A DNA stretch of 5,216 nucleotides from CAZPXF01 sp964590945. GTDB taxonomy: Bacteria > Bacillota > Clostridia > Lachnospirales > Lachnospiraceae. Shown here one piece after another: positions 1 to 5,216 of the stretch (position 1 is its first letter; every line of letters begins with the position of its first letter). The stretch is taken from positions 1 through 5,216 of the forward strand of contig CAZPXF010000115.1 of the NCBI GenBank assembly GCA_964590945.1, in the 5' to 3' direction. The position numbers were made by a program, and so were the translations under genes. The notes under the pieces are model-generated. The model saw only the letters and a list, made by a program, of their open reading frames with translations. It ran no database searches and was not told the DNA's origin.

Positions 1-1328
1 ACATGCCCCGTCCCCGGGAACTGATCGATCGCCACCGCCTTCTCCATCCGATACCCATACTTCAAAAAGCTTTCCAAATCCCTTGCCAGGCTCGTCGGCT
101 TGCACGAAATATAGATCAGCCGGTCTACTCCATACCGGATGATCTTCCCAAGCGCCTTCGGATGGATTCCGTCTCGCGGCGGATCGAGCACGATAAGATC
201 CGGCTTATCCTCAATCGTATCAAGCACCTTCAGCACATCTCCGGCAATGAAACTGCACTGTTCCAGCCCATTAAGCCTCGCATTGACGCGGGCAGTTTCC
301 ACAGCCTCCTCGACGATCTCAACGCCGACAACCTTCTCTGCAACCGGAGCAAGAACCTGCGCGATTGTTCCGGTACCACTGTAAAGGTCAAAGATCACCT
401 TTCCCTTTGTATCTCCAATGTAATCGCGAACGGTGCTGTAAAGGACTTCCGCCCCCAAAGAGTTTGTCTGGAAGAAGGAAAATGGAGAAATGCGGAATCT
501 AAGCCCCAGTATTTCCTCAAAAAAGCAGTCCCTGCCGTACAGAATCTCCGTCCCTTCGTCCCTGACCGCGTCCGCCACGCTGTTGTTATACGTGTGGAGG
601 ATCCCGACGATCGTCCCGTCCAGATGAAGGTTTAAAAGGGCGTCCTTCCAGCTCCCGCACTCCACTTCGTCCTGATGCGTTGTAATAAGATCGATCAGGA
701 TCTCCCCGGTCTTCGCCCCTTTGCGCACAAGCAGATGACGAAGGAATCCTTCGTGGCGCAGGCGATGGTAATAGGATGCTCCCCGCTCTGTGAAATGATT
801 CAGGGTGCAGGAAAGAATCCTGCGGTAATCCGCGTCAACGATCGTACATTCACGCACGGTCACAAGATCATAAAAGCTTCCTCTCCTGTGCATACCAAGA
901 GCCAGCGGGCCGTCCTTATACTCATCCCCGAAAGTAAATTCCATCTTATTGCGGTACTCCGCCTGAATCGGACTGCCTTTGATCCCCTCGAAAATGTAAT
1001 CGGCGCAAACGCTGTCGAGCAGAGATTTTACCATACCTTCTTTCAGCTTCAACTGTTCTTCATACGGAAGATTTTGATAAGAGCATCCCCCGCACTGCCC
1101 AAAATGCGGACATGCCGGCTCGCACTCATTCGGCGCCTTTTCAACTACCTCCAGCACTCGCCCCTCTGCTTTGTCCTTTCGTACTTTATTCACCGCCACC
1201 TTTACCTTTTGTCCCGGAATCCCGCCTTTTACAACAACAGGCTTGTCCTCATCCGGTATGATCACACGGCATCTATCCGGAAAATCAATTCTCTCGATCA
1301 CGCCTTCATAAATCTGACCTTTTTTCAT
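1..1328 (-). CDS. rlmD: 23S rRNA (uracil-5-)-methyltransferase, RlmD/RumA family (3' end cut by window edge)
   Basis: Transfers a methyl group from S-adenosylmethionine to C5 of a uridine in 23S rRNA (U1939 in E. coli RumA; some Firmicutes relatives, called RlmCD, also modify U747). The frame is open for 442 codons to the left edge. Residues 1-60 resemble a TRAM RNA-binding domain. Cysteines C73, C79 and C82 (CX5CX2C) with C161 in VRECTIV match the four 4Fe-4S ligands of RumA. The methyltransferase domain shows FFQTNS, the SAM loop DLYSGTG (314-320), DPPRDG (382-387) and the catalytic cysteine C409 in SCKPTSLARD. The visible end reads FPGTGHV, so the usual HVE glutamate (general base) and perhaps 10-15 residues lie outside. 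The start is fixed: TAG lies in frame directly before the ATG, with AGAGGA 9 bases upstream. A terminator separates it from the previous gene, so it is probably transcribed alone. Family is near certain; U1939 versus U747/U1939 specificity cannot be decided. Confidence 0.95.
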   Translation of the reverse strand, partial: MKKGQIYEGVIERIDFPDRCRVIIPDEDKPVVVKGGIPGQKVKVAVNKVRKDKAEGRVLEVVEKAPNECEPACPHFGQCGGCSYQNLPYEEQLKLKEGMVKSLLDSVCADYIFEGIKGSPIQAEYRNKMEFTFGDEYKDGPLALGMHRRGSFYDLVTVRECTIVDADYRRILSCTLNHFTERGASYYHRLRHEGFLRHLLVRKGAKTGEILIDLITTHQDEVECGSWKDALLNLHLDGTIVGILHTYNNSVADAVRDEGTEILYGRDCFFEEILGLRFRISPFSFFQTNSLGAEVLYSTVRDYIGDTKGKVIFDLYSGTGTIAQVLAPVAEKVVGVEIVEEAVETARVNARLNGLEQCSFIAGDVLKVLDTIEDKPDLIVLDPPRDGIHPKALGKIIRYGVDRLIYISCKPTSLARDLESFLKYGYRMEKAVAIDQFPGTGH

Positions 1329-1337
1329 CTAATATAA

Positions 1338-1343
1338 TCCTCT
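1338..1343 (-). promoter_or_regulatory. Ribosome binding site of rlmD
   Basis: The minus strand reads AGAGGA, followed by 9 bases and the ATG at 1326-1328. An in-frame TAG immediately precedes that ATG, so this site and start go together. No convincing housekeeping promoter could be placed just upstream; TATCAT near 1354-1359 is a possible -10 but lacks a recognisable -35 box. Confidence 0.7.
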
Positions 1344-1360
1344 GCTTTCTGTGTCATGAT

Positions 1361-1441
1361 ATTGGGGCAAAAGGTTTACTCACCCCTTTGATAACGGATG
1401 GCTCTGCACAATGTGCTCCCGAAATCCTCCTGTCATTATCG
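1361..1441 (-). other. Structured noncoding leader upstream of rlmD
   Basis: This part of the rlmD leader is rich in inverted repeats. On the minus strand GGGGTGAG pairs with TTTGCCCC around a 7-base loop (1364-1386). Three of the eight pairs are G-U, so it folds as minus-strand RNA but poorly as plus-strand RNA. Further upstream, GATAA (1436-1440) can pair with TTATC (1390-1394), and GGAT (1424-1427) with ATCC (1396-1399). These enclose the 11-base palindrome GCACAATGTGC at 1406-1416. None has a U-run, so it is not a simple terminator. It matches no riboswitch class I know. It could be a cis-acting leader, a protein-binding site, or a dispersed intergenic repeat; the sequence alone does not decide. 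Confidence 0.35.
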
Positions 1442-1468
1442 TATCAAATAGATTTCACCGCCGACAGG

Positions 1469-1498
1469 AAAAAAGCCCCAACACATCTGTCAGGGCTT
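1469..1498 (-). terminator. Intrinsic terminator after the small membrane protein gene
   Basis: On the minus strand AAGCCCTGACA and TGTTGGGGCTT pair over 11 base pairs (two G-U) around the 4-base loop GATG, followed at once by six Ts. It lies 35 bases past the stop codon of the small membrane protein gene. In the plus direction the hairpin is followed by a poor T-run, so it probably works one way only. It should end the transcript of the upstream genes and separate rlmD from them. Confidence 0.9.
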
Positions 1499-1533
1499 AA
1501 ACTTTTCTTCCATCCGATTCTCTTTGCCAAAGG

Positions 1534-1848
1534 CTATTCCTCAGAAGCTGCTTCTGCTGCAGGCTCTTCCCCGGCTGCCGCCTTCTCCGGTTCCGCTTCC
1601 TCTTCAGGCTCTTCCTTATCTTCTACTTCAAAGAAATCCTCTTCCAGCTCATCCTCGAAGTCATCATCAAAATCATCAAGATAATCTGGCGTAAGGAAAC
1701 GATAGATCGCATATGCAATACCAGCGACAGCCGCAACTGCTCCGATAATTGCGAGAATCACCATAACGACCTTTTTATCCAGTTCCTTCTCTTCTTCTTT
1801 GATCTCTCTTTTCTTTAATAAATCAAGAATCTCATCAACTTTGTTCAT
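1534..1848 (-). CDS. Small single-pass membrane protein with highly acidic C-terminal tail
   Basis: Function not recognised. The 104-residue product has three parts. Residues 1-26 are a charged, probably helical segment (MNKVDEILDLLKKRE then Glu/Lys-rich). Residues 27-49 are one hydrophobic membrane span rich in Val, Ile and Ala. The tail from about residue 50 has 27 Asp/Glu and only 2 Lys among its last 50 residues, and ends in an Ala/Glu/Pro low-complexity stretch. Lysines before the span would favour a cytoplasmic N-terminus with the acidic tail outside, but Arg50 just after it leaves the topology open. No signal peptidase site, cysteine or catalytic motif is seen. I chose the ATG at 1846-1848: a GTG seven codons upstream (1867-1869) is also in frame, but it would lie within about 7 bases of the predicted transcript start. 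AAAGGA lies 11 bases before the ATG. It is the last gene before a strong terminator. Confidence 0.8.
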   Translation of the reverse strand: MNKVDEILDLLKKREIKEEEKELDKKVVMVILAIIGAVAAVAGIAYAIYRFLTPDYLDDFDDDFEDELEEDFFEVEDKEEPEEEAEPEKAAAGEEPAAEAASEE

Positions 1849-1882
1849 GGGCTTTTCCGTCCTTTCCACGTATTATGTACCT

Positions 1883-1891
1883 ATTATATCA
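1883..1891 (-). promoter_or_regulatory. Predicted extended -10 promoter for the small membrane protein gene
   Basis: The minus strand reads TGATATAAT, a perfect sigma-A -10 box (TATAAT) with the TGn extension. The -35 region about 17 bases upstream (TAGTAT) is poor, as is common for extended -10 promoters. Transcription would start near 1875-1877, giving a leader of about 27 bases to the ATG at 1848. It lies in the 63-base gap after the pcrA stop codon. No terminator is visible in that gap, so read-through from pcrA is also possible. Confidence 0.6.
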
Positions 1892-1911
1892 CCGCAAATT
1901 CAAAAATACTA

Positions 1912-4140
1912 CTATAATTTTGCGAGTCTTGCAAATGCTGCAAACATCTTTTTTGTGCCGACATTATCGAAATCTACGGTAACCTCATAATCACGTCCGC
2001 CCTCATTGATCGCCGTTACGGTTCCGATGCCGAATTTCATATGCCGCACCCGGTCTCCAACTCCGTACTCAAGCCCTTTTCCCGTTTTTACCGCAAACTG
2101 CCGTACCGGCTTGCTTCCGCCAAATGCCTGTGTTTTAAAATTCCGTTTTGCCTGCACATAGGCGGACGTCTCTCTTGCCTTTGGCTTTTCCTGTTCAAAT
2201 ACTGTCCCGCCGCCGATCAATGATCCTGGTATTTCTTTCATAAATCTGGACATCGCGTTGTACTGTATTTCGCCCCGCACCATACGCCTTCGGGCGCAGG
2301 TCAGCGTAAGATTGCGCTCTGCACGGGTAATTCCGACATAACAGAGCCGTCTCTCCTCTTCGATTTCCGAAGGATCATCCGTATTGATCGACATATAGCC
2401 TGGAAAAAGTCCATCCTCCATGCCCACAAGATAGACCTCCGGAAATTCCAGGCCTTTTGCACTGTGTAACGTCATGAGGACAACGTAATCCTGTTCTTCA
2501 TCCAGAGAATCAATATCTGAAACGAGAGCCACCTCCTCAAGAAAGCCGGAAAGCGACGGCGTTTCATCCTCGCCGCAGGAATCTTCGTAATCAACAATTT
2601 TACTTAAAAGCTCGTCAATATTCTCAATGCGGGCTTCTGCTTCTTCCGTCCCCTCTTCCCGCAGAAGATCCACGTAGCCTGTCATCTCAATGGTCTGGTT
2701 CATAAGCTCTGTCAGGCTGATCGTTTCCAGTTGATCCTTCAGGTGTTCGATCAGCGCCACAAAGGAATCCAGCTTTGCACGTCCCCGTCCGATTCCCGGA
2801 ATCAGATCTGCACTCCTGAGCGCTTCGTAGAAGCTGATCTCATGCTCCAGGGCGTAATCCTGTACACGATTTACAGTTGTCAGGCCGATTCCCCTCTTCG
2901 GCACATTAATGATCCGGCGCACTGCCAGATCGTCCTGTCCGTTGTCGATCGTTTTCAAATAAGCAAGCAGATCCTTGATCTCCCGTCTTGCATAAAAATT
3001 TACGCCGCCGACGATCTTATACGGAATATTTCCGGCGATAAATTTCTCCTCAAACATGCGGGACTGCGCATTTGTCCGGTACAGGATTGCAAAATCCTGA
3101 TAATTTGCCTGTCCGGTGCGGACTTTGCGCGCGATATTCCCTGCAACGTACTCGGCCTCGTCATACGCATTCTCAAACTGCTCAAATCCAAGCCTTTCCC
3201 CGGCGCCGTTTTCCGTCCAAAGCGTCTTTGATTTACGGCCTGTGTTGTTGCTGATCACAGCGTTTGCCGCATCCAGAATATTACCCGTTGAACGATAATT
3301 CTGCTCCAGCTTGATCACTGCAGCATCCTTGTATTCCTGCTCAAAATTCAGAATATTCCGTATATTTGCCCCGCGGAATTTGTAAATGGACTGGTCGTCG
3401 TCGCCGACCACGCACAGATTCCGGTATTTTGCAGCCAAAAGGCTAACCAGCCGAAACTGCACGGTATTCGTATCCTGATACTCATCCACCATAATATAGT
3501 GGAAGCGCTCCTGATAACGATCCAGAACCTCCGGATTCGTCTCGAAAAGCTGTACCGTTTTCAGAAGCAGGTCGTCAAAATCCAAAGCATTGTTATCTCC
3601 AAGCTGCTTCTCATACTCGCGGTAGGCCTCAAGCACCTTCTTTTTGCGAAAATCGCCTTCATACCGCCGCGCATAGTCGTCCGGCGTGATCATCTCATTT
3701 TTGCAGGAAGAAATTTCCGCAAGGATTGTCCTCTCCCGGTAAATCTTTGTATCGATCTCCAAATATTTGCAAATATTCTTCATCAGCGTTTTCTGATCGT
3801 CCGTATCGTAAATCGTAAAATTCCGGTCGAGTCGGATAAACTCCGCATATCTTCTTAAAATACGCACGCACATGGAATGAAAGGTGCTGACCCATACGCT
3901 CTCCGCGCCTCTTTCCACCAGGGCATCCACTCTCTGTCTCATCTCCCCTGCCGCTTTATTTGTAAATGTGATCGCAAGAATATTCCATGGATTCACCCCG
4001 CGCTCTCCGATAAGATATGCAATCCGGTGTGTCAGAACCCTTGTTTTTCCTGAACCTGCCCCGGCAAGGATCAAAAGCGGCCCATCCGTATGCAGAACCG
4101 CCTCCCGCTGCGGTTCGTTTAACGTATCGTAAATACCCAT
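1912..4140 (-). CDS. pcrA: ATP-dependent 3'-5' DNA helicase PcrA (UvrD/Rep family, SF1A)
   Basis: Uses ATP to move 3'-5' on single-stranded DNA and unwind duplexes. In Gram-positive bacteria PcrA acts in nucleotide excision repair, rolling-circle plasmid replication, removal of recombinase from DNA and RNA polymerase-linked R-loop control. The 742 residues are full length and show every SF1A motif: Q motif with Q11, Walker A AGAGSGKT (26-33, K32), Ia ITFTNKAAGEM (57-67), Ib STFHS (85-89), II VDEYQDT (D219, E220), III GDDDQSIYKFRG (246-257), IV QNYRST (R283), V TLHSAKGLEF (557-566) and VI RRLCYVGITRAE (597-608, R606). After a linker, residues about 691-742 form the Tudor-like C-terminal domain (YGVGDRVRHMKFGIGTV) known in PcrA/UvrD to contact RNA polymerase. 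The ATG directly follows the TAA of the upstream SelD-like gene, and its AGAGG site lies inside that gene, so translation is probably coupled. No catalytic residue is missing. Confidence 0.98.
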   Translation of the reverse strand: MGIYDTLNEPQREAVLHTDGPLLILAGAGSGKTRVLTHRIAYLIGERGVNPWNILAITFTNKAAGEMRQRVDALVERGAESVWVSTFHSMCVRILRRYAEFIRLDRNFTIYDTDDQKTLMKNICKYLEIDTKIYRERTILAEISSCKNEMITPDDYARRYEGDFRKKKVLEAYREYEKQLGDNNALDFDDLLLKTVQLFETNPEVLDRYQERFHYIMVDEYQDTNTVQFRLVSLLAAKYRNLCVVGDDDQSIYKFRGANIRNILNFEQEYKDAAVIKLEQNYRSTGNILDAANAVISNNTGRKSKTLWTENGAGERLGFEQFENAYDEAEYVAGNIARKVRTGQANYQDFAILYRTNAQSRMFEEKFIAGNIPYKIVGGVNFYARREIKDLLAYLKTIDNGQDDLAVRRIINVPKRGIGLTTVNRVQDYALEHEISFYEALRSADLIPGIGRGRAKLDSFVALIEHLKDQLETISLTELMNQTIEMTGYVDLLREEGTEEAEARIENIDELLSKIVDYEDSCGEDETPSLSGFLEEVALVSDIDSLDEEQDYVVLMTLHSAKGLEFPEVYLVGMEDGLFPGYMSINTDDPSEIEEERRLCYVGITRAERNLTLTCARRRMVRGEIQYNAMSRFMKEIPGSLIGGGTVFEQEKPKARETSAYVQAKRNFKTQAFGGSKPVRQFAVKTGKGLEYGVGDRVRHMKFGIGTVTAINEGGRDYEVTVDFDNVGTKKMFAAFARLAKL

Positions 4141-5190
4141 TTATCTCAACCTCTTTAAATATAATTTCTTTCCTGCACACGCGCCAATGCTGCCGACGAC
4201 GCTCATCGGAACCGGAAGATGCTTGTTTTCAAATTCTTTACGGAATCTGGAGAGCTCTGATGATTTTATGGCAAATAATAATCCCCCCGAAATCTCCGGA
4301 CAGTACAGCATATCCGCATCATCTGTGTAATCACGCTTATCCATGACCGCCTCTGCCTGCGCTTTATTTTCGTAAAATAATTCCGGAACAAGTCCCATCC
4401 CGGCATAGCTTCCGGCATCCGGAAGTACCGCTATTTTCTCCGGATAGACCTCGGCGCAGAATTCATCATGCTCCAGCATTTCCAGTATTGCCCCCGCAAG
4501 TCCGCCGCCGCTCACCTCCGCGCAGGCATGTACTTCTATATTCTGCTCCCGCATAACGTCTACGGCGTATTTATTCAGAACCGCCATCGATTCACCGGCT
4601 GCGTCCATCGCATTTTCTGAGGCTATATCTCCCATCGCCGCACATGCGACAAATCCGCTTCCAATCGGTTTTGTAAGAACAAGTATATCCTCCGGCATTG
4701 CTCCATCTTTACTCCACATTCTTTTTGGATCTGCAAATCCGGTCACACACAGTCCATACTTCAATTCATCATCCTGAATCGTATGCCCTCCGACCAGGAC
4801 AGCTCCGGCCTCTTTTACCTTATTCGCCCCGCCTGCCAGAATATCTCCCAGTATGGACGGATTCTGACAATTGGGAAATCCTACGAGGTTCAGTCCCACC
4901 TTCGGGTCTGCGTTCACTGCATAAATATCATTCAGAGCATGGGAAGCGCAAACCGCGCCAAATACCTCTGCATCATATACTCCCGGCGTAAAAAGTCCTG
5001 CGCTCTGCACGACCGCAATATCATCCTCCACACGGCATGCCGAGAGCCTGGCATTTTCCTCCAGTCCGAGAAAAATATTTCCATCTTCTGTCTGGGGAAT
5101 CTCCTGCATGATACGATTTGGTGAGCTCTCCGGCCCTTTTATCATTCCATTAAAATTCTGCGTAAGCGTCGCCATTTTTACCTGTTCCAT
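4141..5190 (-). CDS. SelD-like protein (AIR synthase/PurM fold) lacking SelD catalytic residues
   Basis: SelD makes selenophosphate from selenide and ATP for selenocysteine and selenouridine synthesis. This 349-residue protein is near the E. coli SelD length (347) and can be aligned by eye along it: LTQxxxG...SP at 9-24, DD 56-57, NDIYA with D88, LNLVGFP 100-106, GGHT 134-137, YGLCVTG 145-151, VLTKPIGSG 171-179 and SGGLL 301-305. It is not a normal SelD. Where E. coli has Cys17 and Lys20 it has K18 and E21 (MIKGPESSP). TTDFF has become SAGLF (Asp68 to G65), Asp227 of DVTGFG has become E225 of EVSGGG, and DPQTSGG has become CPEISGG. About nine residues after DD are missing, so a beta hairpin may be lost. 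It may still bind a nucleotide, but selenophosphate synthesis is unlikely; the true role is unknown. The start at 5190 has AAGGGG 6 bases upstream; an ATG five codons downstream is a weaker alternative. HypE, ThiL and PurM match less well. No selA, selB or yedF is visible. Confidence 0.8.
   Translation of the reverse strand: MEQVKMATLTQNFNGMIKGPESSPNRIMQEIPQTEDGNIFLGLEENARLSACRVEDDIAVVQSAGLFTPGVYDAEVFGAVCASHALNDIYAVNADPKVGLNLVGFPNCQNPSILGDILAGGANKVKEAGAVLVGGHTIQDDELKYGLCVTGFADPKRMWSKDGAMPEDILVLTKPIGSGFVACAAMGDIASENAMDAAGESMAVLNKYAVDVMREQNIEVHACAEVSGGGLAGAILEMLEHDEFCAEVYPEKIAVLPDAGSYAGMGLVPELFYENKAQAEAVMDKRDYTDDADMLYCPEISGGLLFAIKSSELSRFRKEFENKHLPVPMSVVGSIGACAGKKLYLKRLR
4150..4154 (-). promoter_or_regulatory. 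Ribosome binding site of pcrA, inside the upstream gene
   Basis: AGAGG on the minus strand lies 9 bases before the pcrA ATG, within the last codons of the SelD-like gene (Lys-Arg-Leu-Arg-stop). Ribosomes ending the upstream gene would uncover or pass over it, which fits coupled translation. Confidence 0.75.
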
Positions 5191-5196
5191 ATTCTT

Positions 5197-5202
5197 CCCC
5201 TT
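5197..5202 (-). promoter_or_regulatory. Ribosome binding site of the SelD-like gene
   Basis: AAGGGG on the minus strand lies 6 bases before the ATG at 5188-5190, supporting this start over the ATG at 5173-5175. No in-frame stop occurs in the 26 visible bases upstream, so a longer N-terminus cannot be formally excluded, although the N-terminal match to SelD already fits within this start. Confidence 0.75.
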
Positions 5203-5216
5203 TAAGTTTACTTTTC

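Noticed and set aside
3..1337. Plus-strand open frames of 210 and 220 codons
   Set aside because: They lie entirely opposite rlmD, whose minus-strand frame carries all RumA motifs. Their products are rich in Arg, His and Pro, have no recognisable motif, and are antisense shadows.
1388..1684. Plus-strand 98-codon frame with a serine-rich end
   Set aside because: The serine run is the reverse complement of the Glu/Asp codons of the acidic tail gene. The frame also crosses the terminator hairpin and lacks a ribosome binding site.
1849..1869. Seven-residue N-terminal extension of the small membrane protein from a GTG
   Set aside because: The GTG would be only about 7 bases from the predicted transcript start, whereas the ATG at 1848 has a reasonable leader and AAAGGA upstream.
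3499..3858. Plus-strand 119-codon frame and other small frames within 2041-4346 on either strand
   Set aside because: All overlap the intact pcrA or SelD-like frame, contain no motif and have no promoter or ribosome binding site arrangement of their own.
4141..5190. HypE, ThiL or PurM as identity of the AIR-synthase-fold protein
   Set aside because: The LNLVGFP, GGHT, YGLxVTG and SGGLL segments match SelD in order and spacing. The C-terminal cysteine motif of HypE is absent.
5120..5216. Idea that the SelD-like protein is a normal Sec-containing SelD whose UGA and N-terminus were missed upstream
   Set aside because: The N-terminal segment that would hold the Cys/Sec already lies within the frame (LTQ...G...SP, residues 9-24) with the same spacing as E. 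coli SelD, and a good ribosome binding site precedes this start.

Overview
The window is a compact, wholly minus-strand stretch of a bacterial chromosome. Intermediate base composition, strong AGGAGG/AAGGGG-type ribosome binding sites, tight gene packing and the protein types suggest an anaerobic Clostridia (Bacillota), most likely a gut Lachnospiraceae. That placement is inferred from protein style and was not checked against a database.

Read in transcription order, from high to low coordinates, there are four genes. (1) A complete 349-residue protein with the selenophosphate synthetase (SelD)/AIR-synthase fold sits at 4141-5190. (2) A complete 742-residue PcrA/UvrD-type DNA helicase (1912-4140) has its ATG directly abutting the stop codon of gene 1. 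(3) A 104-residue protein with one membrane span and a very acidic tail (1534-1848) follows, apparently with its own extended -10 promoter in the 63-base gap after pcrA, and ends in a strong intrinsic terminator (1469-1498). (4) After a 140-base leader with unusual inverted repeats (1329-1468) comes rlmD, a 4Fe-4S 23S rRNA uracil-5-methyltransferase. It runs off the left edge just before its last conserved segment.

The most interesting item is gene 1. It can be followed along E. coli SelD from its N-terminal segment to its C-terminal SGGLL segment. Yet almost every residue known to be needed for making selenophosphate is replaced: the catalytic Cys/Sec and Lys, the TTD aspartate, the metal-binding aspartate of the second half, and the DPQTSGG motif. 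It looks like a repurposed SelD paralogue whose function is unknown, translationally coupled to a core DNA helicase. The rest is housekeeping: PcrA acts in repair, replication-fork maintenance and RNA polymerase-associated functions, and RlmD modifies 23S rRNA. No mobile element, CRISPR array, tRNA or rRNA gene was seen.
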